From Amycolatopsis circi (GTDB lineage: Bacteria; Actinomycetota; Actinomycetes; Mycobacteriales; Pseudonocardiaceae), in assembly GCF_003385235.1 (NCBI RefSeq), contig NZ_PQIA01000023.1:62001-126000 (forward strand): a DNA stretch of 64,000 nucleotides, given 5' to 3'. The notes under the pieces were generated by a model, which did not search any database, was not told where the DNA came from, and saw only the letters and a program-made list of their open reading frames with translations. The position numbers and the translations under genes were made by a program. Below, piece by piece: positions 41,099 through 48,548 of this stretch; positions within the stretch are counted from its first letter, which is position 1; each line of letters begins with the position of its first letter.

Positions 41099-41708
41099 CT
41101 TCTACCCCCTTGCAGGCGACCGCGTACACACCAGCCGCCAGGTTTAGAGCCTGCCACGCGATACGGTGCAGTTTGATCGCGGGAAGTCCGATAAGTACCG
41201 CACTAGCCGCCAGTGTTGCAATCAGAAAGACAGACGAATATTCCCCAAGCACGACAACAATCGACGCTATGAAAAAAAGAACACCTAGCGTAAAGAATTT
41301 TCCGAAACTTGTCGCCCACCAATACGCAACCCGAATAGGTCGACTCTCATAGGTGAGATGATGCCAAACGATCGCACGATCGCGTTCGGGTATCTGCGCT
41401 CCGGCATGAGCGAAGACCTCACCAGTCATGGCGACCTTCCGCCGGGCCGCAGCGTTGGAACGTGGCGGATACGGAGGGCCGGGGGGCTCACTCCCCGCAT
41501 CCGCCACGAACTCGAGGGGGTCGCCGGACGTGCCGCCCGGTTTCCGGCCGTCACGAGGTTTAGCCGACTCCTGCTCGTCCAGAAAGCGAGCACGGTCTCG
41601 ACGGACCCGACGCAAGTACGGGACCACGGCAGCAGCCACCGCGGCGCCAGCCACGGCCCCGACAACCGCTCGCACGACAACCTCACCGACGCTCACGCGG
41701 CGACCCAC
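41085..41708 (-). CDS. Multi-pass membrane protein in small-gene trio
   Basis: A 207-residue protein with an N-terminal helix (VRAVVGAVAGAAVAAAVVPYL), a hydrophilic Pro/Arg-rich loop and two or three hydrophobic helices near the C-terminus (FFTLGVLFFIASIVVVLG, VFLIATLAASAVLIGLPAI). GTG start. Divergent from the regulator at 41937. Possibly involved in superinfection exclusion, by analogy only. Confidence 0.55.
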   Translation of the reverse strand: MGRRVSVGEVVVRAVVGAVAGAAVAAAVVPYLRRVRRDRARFLDEQESAKPRDGRKPGGTSGDPLEFVADAGSEPPGPPYPPRSNAAARRKVAMTGEVFAHAGAQIPERDRAIVWHHLTYESRPIRVAYWWATSFGKFFTLGVLFFIASIVVVLGEYSSVFLIATLAASAVLIGLPAIKLHRIAWQALNLAAGVYAVACKGVEDADK

Positions 41709-41846
41709 TCAACCTGGGTCGCGACGTAGTGCGACGTGGCGTTGTTACCGTCAGCTACCTCGTACATGCATTGAGCGTCCGCCGGAGACCACCCGCGGAA
41801 AACGACAAGCGCGCATGAGATCCGGCAGGTACAGCGCCTTAACGTC

Positions 41847-41875
41847 GGATTCCATACATACCCCGCATGGAATCC
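41847..41875. promoter_or_regulatory. Inverted repeat upstream of the XRE/TPR regulator
   Basis: GGATTCCAT (41847-41855) and ATGGAATCC (41867-41875) are exact reverse complements with an 11-base spacer, about two helical turns apart centre to centre. It lies in the divergent promoter region 62 bases before the regulator start, a good place for autoregulation. Confidence 0.5.
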
Positions 41876-41936
41876 GCGACATAGCGTGGTGGGTCACATA
41901 CACTGCGCGGTGAACAGTGAACGAGGGGTGACCACT

Positions 41937-43379
41937 GTGCGGAGAGCAGCGCGAACGTGTGAAGCGTGCGGCGCACGACTGGCTCGTGACCGCGTAAGCG
42001 ACTATTGCGGCTCCTGCACACGCCGGCTGATCTCCCACGTGGCGCAGCCCCAGCCTGAACCGTTCTGGGAAGCGGACAGCATCCGCACCGCGCTCGAGGC
42101 GCGTCACTTCGGCTGGTTCTTTGCGGCCTACCGCCAAGAACACAAGCCCCGCGTCTCACAAGCCGCGCTCGGCCTGTGGCTCGACCTCACGCAAGCGCAG
42201 GTGAGCCGCCTCGAGGCTCCCGACGCCCGACGTCCGAGCGATCTGCACAAGCTCGAGCGTTGGGCAACGGCACTACACGTGCCGCGCTCACTGCTCTGGT
42301 TCAGTGTTTCCCATACGTCCGAAGAATCGGCCGAGCCCACAGTCGCGGTTAGCCTCGATGACGTGCAACGGCGACAGTTCTTCAAGACCGCAAGCGTAGG
42401 CGTCACAGCGATTGGCACGTCCCTGCTCGGCTCGCCCCCGGCGACCGCGTCCGGATCAACGAAGTCCCGAAGCACCGACGCCGAGATCGTCCGTCAGATG
42501 ACGGAGACGTTCCGCCAGCTCGACAACCGGTTCGGTGGCGGGCACAGTCGCGGAACGACCACGATCACCAGTTACTTGACCTCGAGCGTGACGCCGATGC
42601 TGAACGACACCAGCAGGACGACAGCCGCTCGAAACGAACTGTTCGCCGCCGCCGCTGAGCTACACCAGGTCGCGGGGTGGAGCGCTTACGACGTCGGTAA
42701 CGCAGCGGACGGGCAACGGCACTTGCGCGACGCGTTGAAGCTGTCGCAGGACGCCGGCGACGATGCGCTCGAGGCCGAGATGCTTGCCGCCATGTCGCAC
42801 CACGCGGCGTTCAACCGGTCCCACGACATCGCGGTCGACATGGCGCTCGCGTCCAGGCGAACGGCGAAGCGTTCCGGCCTGGTTGCGCTGCAAGCCGAGG
42901 CGGCAGTGCTCGAGGCTCACGGCCAGGCGCTCAAGGGGAACACCGCGGCGTGCTTCGCGGCACTCGGCGAGGCTGAACGCGCTTTCGAGCGATTTGTGCC
43001 CGGCTCCGGGCCGGCGTGGCTGAGCTACTTCGACAGCGCCTACCTGTCTGCCAAGTTTGCTCACACCTTCCGCGACCTCGGTCACCCTGCGGAAGCCGAA
43101 CAGTTCGCCCGGCGGTCACTCAGCATGAGCGACGGGTACGACCGAGGCCGGTTGTTCAACACGGCACTTCTCTCGTCGATCCTGGCCGATCAAGGCCGCG
43201 TCGACGAAGCGTGTGCCGAGGCGACAAAGGCGGTGCGGATGAGTGAGAACGTACGGTCGATCAGGGGCGGCGCCTACCTCGCCGACATTGGCCGACGCCT
43301 TGCTCCCCATAGGACCGACCGCCGGGTGCGCACCCTCTACGCGCAGATGAGCGCCGTTGGTGTTCCCACACCGGTGTAG
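41937..43379 (+). CDS. Zinc-ribbon XRE regulator with TPR-like domain
   Basis: A 480-residue protein. Cys8-x2-Cys11 and Cys24-x2-Cys27 form an N-terminal zinc ribbon, followed by a XRE helix-turn-helix (about 65-110, VSQAALGLWLDLTQAQVSRLEAP) and, after a hydrophobic linker (FFKTASVGVTAIGTSLLG), a long helical repeat domain with TPR-style pairs. Actinobacterial proteins of this layout sense small ligands or peptides. GTG 41937 has GAGGGG 8 bases upstream; starts at 41886 or 41928 are possible. It converges on the Nudix gene with a 3-base gap. Confidence 0.75.
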   Translation: MRRAARTCEACGARLARDRVSDYCGSCTRRLISHVAQPQPEPFWEADSIRTALEARHFGWFFAAYRQEHKPRVSQAALGLWLDLTQAQVSRLEAPDARRPSDLHKLERWATALHVPRSLLWFSVSHTSEESAEPTVAVSLDDVQRRQFFKTASVGVTAIGTSLLGSPPATASGSTKSRSTDAEIVRQMTETFRQLDNRFGGGHSRGTTTITSYLTSSVTPMLNDTSRTTAARNELFAAAAELHQVAGWSAYDVGNAADGQRHLRDALKLSQDAGDDALEAEMLAAMSHHAAFNRSHDIAVDMALASRRTAKRSGLVALQAEAAVLEAHGQALKGNTAACFAALGEAERAFERFVPGSGPAWLSYFDSAYLSAKFAHTFRDLGHPAEAEQFARRSLSMSDGYDRGRLFNTALLSSILADQGRVDEACAEATKAVRMSENVRSIRGGAYLADIGRRLAPHRTDRRVRTLYAQMSAVGVPTPV

Positions 43380-43382
43380 GGC

Positions 43383-43985
43383 TCAGCGGTAGAACGCGAG
43401 GATGTGAAGTAGCGCGACCTGTGACGCTGCACCGACAATCTCGCCCTTGATGATGCGGTCCCGGACCGTGTCGAGGGGAATCCATGCGACCCGCTCGGCC
43501 TCGTTGATGTCCTCCGGCTCGCCGATGTACTCAGACCTCCGAGCCACGTACAGCAGGTTCTCAGCGTCGGCGCTGCCGACGATGGGCTGCAACGAGCCGA
43601 GCGGTTCGACGTCGAGGGGCCGCCAGCCCGTCTCTTCCTCGACCTCACGCGCCGCAGTCACCGCAGGATCTTCGTTCGGATTGACGTAGCCGCCGGGCAG
43701 CTCCCAGACCCACCGATCGATGATGAACCGATGCCGCCACAGCATGAGCACCCGGTCCTGATCGTCAAGGACGGCCATCATCGCGGCCTTGCGAATGCGG
43801 AACACCCACTGCTCAAAGGTCACGCCGTCGGGTAGTTCGACCGAGGCGATACTCACCCGATCACGACGTGTGTCGTCGACGAGCCGCTCGCCGTGGATCT
43901 TCCAACGTGTCAGCTCTTGCCCGTCCGCTTCGGTAGCCACGTGGCGACATGCTACGGCCCTGTAGCGAACTCGGCGGTTGCTCAC
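43383..43985 (-). CDS. Nudix hydrolase (ADP-ribose pyrophosphatase-like)
   Basis: A 200-residue protein with a complete Nudix box at 99-121 (G99-x5-E105-x7-R113-E114-V-x-E117-E118-x-G120-W) and RFIIDRWVWELPGGYV before it, the pattern of ADP-sugar pyrophosphatases. GTG 43985 is the longest start; GTG 43940 would remove 15 residues. It is convergent with the XRE/TPR regulator and divergent from the phage tRNA-Ser. Confidence 0.83.
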   Translation of the reverse strand: MSNRRVRYRAVACRHVATEADGQELTRWKIHGERLVDDTRRDRVSIASVELPDGVTFEQWVFRIRKAAMMAVLDDQDRVLMLWRHRFIIDRWVWELPGGYVNPNEDPAVTAAREVEEETGWRPLDVEPLGSLQPIVGSADAENLLYVARRSEYIGEPEDINEAERVAWIPLDTVRDRIIKGEIVGAASQVALLHILAFYR

Positions 43986-44016
43986 CGGCGATCGGGGATC
44001 GGCTACCCTCGTACGC

Positions 44017-44105
44017 GGTAGCGTGTCCGAGCGGCCGAAGGAACATGTCTTGAAAACATGCGAGGGTTCTGCCCTCCGCGGGTTCGAATCCCGCCGCTAC
44101 CGCCA
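44017..44105 (+). tRNA. Phage-encoded tRNA-Ser(UGA)
   Basis: A complete serine tRNA. Acceptor GGTAGCG (44017-44023) pairs with CGCTACC (44095-44101); D-stem TCC/GGA; anticodon stem CATGT/ACATG with loop CTTGAAA (44049-44055), anticodon TGA at 44051-44053; long variable arm GAGGG/CCCTC; T-arm GCGGG-TTCGAAT-CCCGC; discriminator G44102 and encoded CCA 44103-44105. It differs from the host copy in acceptor, D-arm and anticodon stem, so it is not a recent duplicate. TACCCT at 44004-44009 is a likely -10. It has the same anticodon as the host gene cut by the integration. Confidence 0.96.
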
Positions 44106-44136
44106 AACTTCGGTGACCAGCGCAAACTAGCCGCGG

Positions 44137-44397
44137 TCACTGCTGCTTCCGCCGAGCGCGAGCACTGCGGAGCGCGAGCGCCGAGAAGTAGGCGCGGCGC
44201 GCAGACTCGGCCCTGAGAGCCCGCTCGCGCGGCGGCAGCACCCCCTCGGGGTCGACCTGCTTCTCGAATCGATCACGAGCGGCACGTCGAGCCGGAGCGG
44301 TGCGTGCTGAGCGATCCGAGGTATTCGCCCACGAAGTGTGAGCAGCGATCTTCGCGCGCGTGGTGCGCTGCGCCGGTGTCATCCCCTCGGGCTCCAT
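44137..44397 (-). CDS. Small conserved actinobacterial protein
   Basis: An 86-residue highly basic helical protein: MTPAQRTTRAKIAAHTSWANTSDRSARTAPARRAARDRF, then VDPEGVLPPRERALRAESARRAYFSALAL. I recall this family as frequent in Streptomyces-type genomes and mobile elements, function unknown. ATG 44397 (or 44382) chosen; the frame is open to 44457. It lies between the tRNA and the integrase, just downstream of the integrase gene. Confidence 0.7.
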   Translation of the reverse strand: MEPEGMTPAQRTTRAKIAAHTSWANTSDRSARTAPARRAARDRFEKQVDPEGVLPPRERALRAESARRAYFSALALRSARARRKQQ

Positions 44398-44428
44398 GAC
44401 ACCAGCACAGCGCACCGCGTGGCACCGA

Positions 44429-45349
44429 CTAGACCCGGTCGCCGATGGCCATCTCACGGGCCGACTTGTGCGCGCGTTCGCTCGCCGCGCTCGAGCCGTA
44501 CCGGCCGAGCATCTCGCGCGACTTCCATCCCATGATCCGCATGAGGTCGTTCTCGTTGCCGCCCTCTAGCTGCCAGTAGTGCGCGTAAGCGTGGCGGAAC
44601 ATGTGAGGGTGCACGTGCCCGATACCGGCCTGCGTGGCTCGCCGAGCAACGATCGCTCGGACGCCCTCGGGTGAGAGCCCGCCTTGCCCAGTCGCGCCGA
44701 GCCACAACGCCGGTAGAGCGGCCTGCGGGTGTCGGTTCCGCACGCGCAGGTATCGGGCGATGGCTTGGCCGGTTTTCGCGCCGTACGGGATCGTGCGGAA
44801 GCGTCGCCCCTTGCCGAACACTTTCAGCTCGTCGTAATCCTGGTCGACGTCGTCGAGGTTGAGCACCGAGACCTCCTGGCGCCGCCCGGCAGTAGCCCAC
44901 AGGCATCGCAAGATGGCGTTGTCGCGTCGGTCGACGAAGTCACGCCCGGGGCAGGTTTCCAACAGCGCGCCCATCATGTCCTGATACAGGATCGGGACAT
45001 CCGGCGGTTCGTAATGCGGTGCCTTCATCGTGGCCATGGGCGACCGATCGATTTCTTCTTCGGTCACCAACCAATTGAAGAAGGTACGCATCGTTCGGAA
45101 CTGGTTGTGCGCGTTGCCGGGGCTCGTCGTGTCGAGGACTTTCTTCACGTAGTCGCGGAGCGCGGACGTAGGGATTTCCGTCGGCTCGTACGGCTCGTCG
45201 AGAGCCATCGCCCAAGTGCCCAACTGGCACAGCACGCCGAGGTAGATCCTCACCGTGTTGTCTGATTTGTTGTCCGCCTCGAGGGAACGGCGCCACTCGC
45301 GCCCGAGCGTTCCCCACTCGCCGGGTGCGTACTTGTAGTCGTGCCTCAT
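44429..45349 (-). CDS. int: Tyrosine integrase
   Basis: A 306-residue tyrosine recombinase. The N-terminal SAM-like domain covers about 10-105; the catalytic domain has Arg156 (TAGRRQE), Lys180 (FGKGRRF), His249-x2-Arg252 (HMFRH), Trp275 in the second His position and nucleophile Tyr284 (MLGRYGS). The ATG at 45349 is chosen; GTG 45355 and TTG 45358 are possible. It is the last phage gene, 160 bases from attR, and should cut within CGCTTTCAAG. Confidence 0.93.
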   Translation of the reverse strand: MRHDYKYAPGEWGTLGREWRRSLEADNKSDNTVRIYLGVLCQLGTWAMALDEPYEPTEIPTSALRDYVKKVLDTTSPGNAHNQFRTMRTFFNWLVTEEEIDRSPMATMKAPHYEPPDVPILYQDMMGALLETCPGRDFVDRRDNAILRCLWATAGRRQEVSVLNLDDVDQDYDELKVFGKGRRFRTIPYGAKTGQAIARYLRVRNRHPQAALPALWLGATGQGGLSPEGVRAIVARRATQAGIGHVHPHMFRHAYAHYWQLEGGNENDLMRIMGWKSREMLGRYGSSAASERAHKSAREMAIGDRV

Positions 45350-45394
45350 GCTCACCAACCTGGTCTCGTAGTGGCACCAGGCGAGCGTGTTGGA

Positions 45395-45434
45395 AGCGCT
45401 GTGCTCGCTCCCCGACGTACTGCAACTTGATCTT
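45395..45434. repeat. Candidate integrase arm-type sites, right arm
   Basis: AGCGCTGTGCTC (45395-45406) and ACTTGATCTT (45425-45434) repeat the left-arm sites at 5407-5418 and 5474-5483 in the same order and orientation. Confidence 0.5.
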
Positions 45435-45511
45435 CTAACCGGCGTTTTAGCTGGTCAGAGGCTCAAATTTCTTCGGGTGGGGCTCTCGGTCGAGGTGGAT
45501 TTCTCCACTTT

Positions 45512-45521
45512 CGCTTTCAAG
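45512..45521. other. attR core
   Basis: CGCTTTCAAG, identical to attL 5384-5393. To the right lies the 5' half of the host tRNA-Ser, to the left phage sequence. Phage sequence on this side does not supply a matching T-arm or acceptor strand. Confidence 0.85.
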
Positions 45522-45553
45522 GCGTCTGCATTCGGCCGCTCTGCCACGCTTCC
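45512..45553 (-). tRNA. 5' half of host tRNA-Ser(UGA), split by prophage
   Basis: On the minus strand: acceptor GGAAGCG (45553-45547), D-arm GCAGAGCGGCCGAATGC, anticodon stem GACGC and loop CTTGAAA (45521-45515) with anticodon TGA at 45519-45517. Beyond the loop the sequence is phage: GCGAA instead of GCGTC, a hairpin GTGGA-GAAA-TCCAC that resembles a serine variable arm, and then no recognisable T-arm or acceptor strand. The hybrid gene should not give a functional tRNA. Confidence 0.92.
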
Positions 45554-45555
45554 TT

Positions 45556-46047
45556 CTAGGTGAGGGTATCGCGCCGTCCTTCGACGTCGTCCAGGTGTTC
45601 GAGGACTCGGGTGAACGCCGTGGCCACCGCGGTCTGCTCGTCCGGCGTCAGCAGGTCGATCAGGTGCTCGCGGGCGCCGCGCACGTGCGTCGGCGCGGCT
45701 TCGTCCAGTACGCGCTGGCCGGCGTCGGTCAGTTCGGTGAGCACGCCGCGCTTGTCTTCCGGGTCCGGGCGGCGCGCGACCAGCCCGGCTGTCTCCAGTT
45801 TCCCGATCTGGTGCGAGAGCCTGCTCTTCGTCGAGCCGAGCTGCGCCGCCAGTTCCGTCATCCGCGTGCACCGGCCCGGCGCCAGGTTCAGGCACACCAG
45901 GACCTCGTAGTCCGCGAGCGAAATGCCGTGGCTCTCGGTCAGCTCCCGGTGCAGCCGCTGCCGCAGCCGCAGCGACGCGACGATGTAGGCCCGCCAGGCG
46001 TGCTGTTCGGCCGGGTCCAGCCAGCGCACGCCCTGGTCATCGCTCAT
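45556..46047 (-). CDS. MarR-family regulator
   Basis: A 163-residue winged-helix protein: WRAYIVASLRLRQRLHRELTESHGISLADYEVLVCLN, recognition part MTELAAQLGSTKSRLSHQIGKLE, wing RPDPEDKRGVLTELTDAG. It likely senses a small aromatic compound. The long upstream reading frame is ignored because the MarR domain begins right after the ATG at 46047. TACGCT stands 7 bases before it, so the transcript is probably leaderless. Its stop is 2 bases from the tRNA-Ser 5' end on the same strand. Confidence 0.87.
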   Translation of the reverse strand: MSDDQGVRWLDPAEQHAWRAYIVASLRLRQRLHRELTESHGISLADYEVLVCLNLAPGRCTRMTELAAQLGSTKSRLSHQIGKLETAGLVARRPDPEDKRGVLTELTDAGQRVLDEAAPTHVRGAREHLIDLLTPDEQTAVATAFTRVLEHLDDVEGRRDTLT

Positions 46048-46563
46048 GTCCGGAAGCGTAGAAGGCCGGTTTCGCGCCCTCCGCTCCGGCCCGGCGTGAA
46101 ATTTCCGGGCGAACTTCCCCCAATGGAGGGTTACGAAAAGGTTGAGACTCGGCGCGAAGAAGCGCATCCTCGGGGGACAGGCGGAGGGACGACGAGGATC
46201 CCGGAGCGCGCCGCAGGGCACGCCGGTCCGGTCTCCCACCGAGAAGGGCCAGGTGGTGGCATGGCAGGTAGTTTCCGCGGTTGACCGCCCGCTGTGTCCC
46301 CGCGATCGGCACGGCCCCGTTCCGGTTCGGTCGCGATTGCGAACAGCACGAGCACCCCGTGCGCTCCGGCGTCTGCCACGCGCACCCGGCGTCGTCATGC
46401 CGCTGCTTCTCTTCGCGGCCTCGGCACCGCGAAGGCAGCGCGCCGGACGCCTGCCCGGCCAGTGGCCAACCGCTGTCAACGAAACCTCGGTAGTACCTGG
46501 GTGCGGCTCCTGCGCAGGGGCCGCACCCAGCCTCGTTCCCGGCTTTGCGGCTACCCTTTCCGC
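46048..46563. other. Intergenic region between MarR and metallopeptidase genes
   Basis: No convincing gene. Both divergent genes have -10 elements at its edges (46055-46060 leftward, 46552-46557 rightward). A stem-loop lies at 46497-46530. Open frames here run into the neighbours and have no conserved features. Confidence 0.55.
46497..46530. terminator. Strong hairpin upstream of metallopeptidase gene
   Basis: CTGGGTGCGGC (46497-46507) pairs with GCCGCACCCAG (46520-46530), and the interior CCTGCGCAGG (46509-46518) is itself palindromic, so almost the whole 34 bases fold. It lies 21 bases before the likely -10 of the next gene and may end transcription coming from upstream. Confidence 0.45.
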
Positions 46564-47499
46564 GTGCGATTCGACGACAACGCGGATCTGGACTCCTCCG
46601 AAATCCAGGACATGCGCGGCAGCGGAGGCGGCGGGGGCGGCATCGGCGGCCGCGTGGCCATCGGCGGCGGCGGGCTCGGCATCGTCGGCCTGGTCATCTA
46701 CTTCCTGTTCTCCCAGTTCGGCGGCGGCCCCAGCACCGGGACCTCGCCCGCGGTGGGCGGGGTCGGGCTCGGCGACGTCCAGTCCGGGCAGCAGCTGGAC
46801 TCCGGCACGCTCGCGAAGAAGTGCCGCACCGGAGCCGACGCGAACCGGGACCACGACTGCTCGATCGTGGCGATCGTCAACTCCATCCAGGACTACTGGA
46901 CGCAGGAGTTCTCCCGTTCCGGCCAGACCTACCGCAAGGCGACGACCCGCTTCTTCACCGGCGGCGTGCGCACCGGCTGCGGCGGCGCGACGTCGGACAC
47001 CGGCCCGTTCTACTGTCCGGCCGACTCCTACGTGTACATCGACCTGTCGTTCTTCAACGAGCTGAAAACCCGCTTCGGCGCGCAGGGCGGACTGTTCACC
47101 GAGGCGTACGTGCTGGCCCACGAATACGGCCACCACGTGCAGAACCTCACCGGCACGTCCAAGCGCGGCACCGGCACCGGACCGACGTCCGGCTCGGTCC
47201 GGCTGGAACTGCAGGCCGACTGCTACGCGGGCGTCTGGGCCAACCACGCCAGCACGACCCCGACCAGCTCCGGGAAACCGCTGGTCCAGGACGTCACGAA
47301 GGACGACATCTCGCGCGCGCTGGACACCGCGTCCCGCATCGGCGACGACTACATCCAGAAGAACCTCGGCAACGGCCACGTCGACAAGTCGAGCTTCTCG
47401 CACGGCACCTCCGCGCAGCGCGAGAAGTGGTTCACCACCGGCTACCAGACCGGCCAGCCCGCGCGCTGCAACACCTTCAGCACCAACGATCTCGGCTGA
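46564..47499 (+). CDS. Neutral zinc metallopeptidase, YpfJ family
   Basis: A 311-residue protein: acidic N-terminus, Gly-rich linker, one membrane helix (VAIGGGGLGIVGLVIYFLFSQF, about 30-52) and an extracellular protease domain with HEYGHHVQ (HExxH), CGGATSDTGPFYCPAD and the LQADCYAGVWA helix. The start is GTG 46564 without a ribosome binding site; TACCCT (46552-46557) is 6 bases upstream, a leaderless layout. Substrate unknown. Confidence 0.9.
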   Translation: MRFDDNADLDSSEIQDMRGSGGGGGGIGGRVAIGGGGLGIVGLVIYFLFSQFGGGPSTGTSPAVGGVGLGDVQSGQQLDSGTLAKKCRTGADANRDHDCSIVAIVNSIQDYWTQEFSRSGQTYRKATTRFFTGGVRTGCGGATSDTGPFYCPADSYVYIDLSFFNELKTRFGAQGGLFTEAYVLAHEYGHHVQNLTGTSKRGTGTGPTSGSVRLELQADCYAGVWANHASTTPTSSGKPLVQDVTKDDISRALDTASRIGDDYIQKNLGNGHVDKSSFSHGTSAQREKWFTTGYQTGQPARCNTFSTNDLG

Positions 47500-47519
47500 C
47501 CCGGGATACAGTCGGGTGC

Positions 47520-48497
47520 ATGCACGCGATCACTATCCGCGAACCCGGTGCCCCTGACGTGCTCGAATGGACCGAGGTCCCCGATCCGGAACCCGGTCCC
47601 GGCGAGGTCCTGCTGGACGTCACGGCCAGCGCGGTCAACCGGGCCGACCTGCTGCAGCGCCAAGGCAACTATCCGCCGCCGCCCGGAGCGAGCGACATCC
47701 TCGGCCTCGAATGCTCCGGCACGATCGCCGAACTCGGCGAAGGCGTCGAGGGCTGGCAGGTCGGCGACGAGGTGTGCGCGCTGCTCGCCGGCGGCGGGTA
47801 TGCCGAGCGTGTCGCGGTCCCGGCCGGACAGTTGCTGCCGGTGCCCGCCGAAGTCGAGACGGTCGCCGCGGCCGGGCTGCCCGAGGTGGCCTGCACGGTG
47901 TGGGCGAACGTCGTGATGCACGCCGGTCTCGGCGAGGGCCAGGTGCTGCTGGTGCACGGCGGCGCGGGCGGCATCGGCACGCACGCGATCCAGGTGGGCA
48001 AGGCACTCGGCGCGACCGTCGCGGTCACCGCGGGTTCGCCCGAGCGGCTCGAACGCTGCCGTCAGCTCGGCGCCGACCTCACGATCAACTACAAGGAACA
48101 GGATTTCGTCGAGGTGCTGCGCGCCGAGACGAAGGGCGCCGACGTCATCCTCGACAACATGGGCGCGAAGTACCTGGAGCGCAACGTCGACGCGCTCGCC
48201 GCGGACGGCCGTCTGGTCATCATCGGCATGCAGGGCGGGATCAAGGGCGAGCTGAACATCGGCAAGCTGCTGGGCAAACGCGCGAGCGTGTTCGCGGCCG
48301 GGCTGCGGTCGCGGCCGCTGGACCAGAAAGCGGCGATCGTCGCGGATGTCCGGAATCGGTTGTGGCCCTTGGTGGAGCAGGGTTCGGTGCGGCCGATCGT
48401 CGGCCACGTCGTGCCGATGGCCGAGGCCGCGTCCGCGCACCGGATGCTCGAGGAGGGCAGCATCTTCGGGAAGGTCCTGCTGGCCGCGAAGTCCTGA
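47520..48497 (+). CDS. Zinc-free NAD(P)H quinone oxidoreductase
   Basis: A 325-residue medium-chain dehydrogenase of the PIG3/QOR type: NRADLLQRQGNYPPPPG, GLECSGTIAELG, and the nucleotide-binding GGAGGIG after VLLVHG. No zinc ligands are present. It reduces quinones with NADPH in relatives. TACAGT (47507-47512) lies 7 bases before the ATG. By gene order it corresponds to Rv3777 of M. tuberculosis. Confidence 0.88.
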   Translation: MHAITIREPGAPDVLEWTEVPDPEPGPGEVLLDVTASAVNRADLLQRQGNYPPPPGASDILGLECSGTIAELGEGVEGWQVGDEVCALLAGGGYAERVAVPAGQLLPVPAEVETVAAAGLPEVACTVWANVVMHAGLGEGQVLLVHGGAGGIGTHAIQVGKALGATVAVTAGSPERLERCRQLGADLTINYKEQDFVEVLRAETKGADVILDNMGAKYLERNVDALAADGRLVIIGMQGGIKGELNIGKLLGKRASVFAAGLRSRPLDQKAAIVADVRNRLWPLVEQGSVRPIVGHVVPMAEAASAHRMLEEGSIFGKVLLAAKS

Positions 48498-48500
48498 TCC

Positions 48501-48544
48501 TCGTGAGTGTTTATGCCGGTTCTAACCGGCATAAACACTCACGA
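48501..48544. terminator. Perfect 21-bp palindrome, second copy
   Basis: Arms 48501-48521 and 48524-48544 pair exactly with a 2-base loop (CT). It lies between convergent genes (oxidoreductase stop 48497, next stop 48549). It is the same element as 464-503 in reverse orientation, here with two more paired bases. Confidence 0.75.
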
Positions 48545-48548
48545 GGGG

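Larger units (their letters stand above)
5384..45521. mobile_element. Complete temperate siphovirus prophage, about 40.1 kb
   Basis: The element is bounded by the 10-bp core CGCTTTCAAG at both ends inside the two halves of a host tRNA-Ser(UGA). It has integrase at the right end, immunity genes at the left end, then recombination, replication, packaging, head, tail, lysis and fibre modules in canonical order, followed by cargo and its own tRNA-Ser(UGA). All essential classes of a tailed phage are present and no structural gene is visibly broken, so it may be inducible. Removal of 5384-45511 restores a perfect tRNA-Ser gene, which is strong evidence for the boundaries. Confidence 0.93.

Noticed and set aside
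44017..44105. The intact tRNA-Ser(UGA) being a host gene outside the element
   Set aside because: It lies between phage cargo and the integrase, well inside the att cores, and differs clearly in sequence from the split host gene.
45435..45521. Restoration of the host tRNA-Ser by phage sequence at attR
   Set aside because: After the anticodon loop the phage side gives GCGAA instead of GCGTC, a variable-arm-like hairpin, but no GTTCRA T-loop and no CGCTTCC acceptor strand.
46142..46563. Possible genes in the MarR/metallopeptidase gap
   Set aside because: All open frames continue into the neighbouring genes, lack ribosome binding sites at sensible starts and show no conserved features.
45556..47403. 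615-residue minus-strand frame ending in MarR
   Set aside because: The MarR domain starts at the ATG 46047 with a leaderless promoter; the upstream part is antisense to the metallopeptidase.
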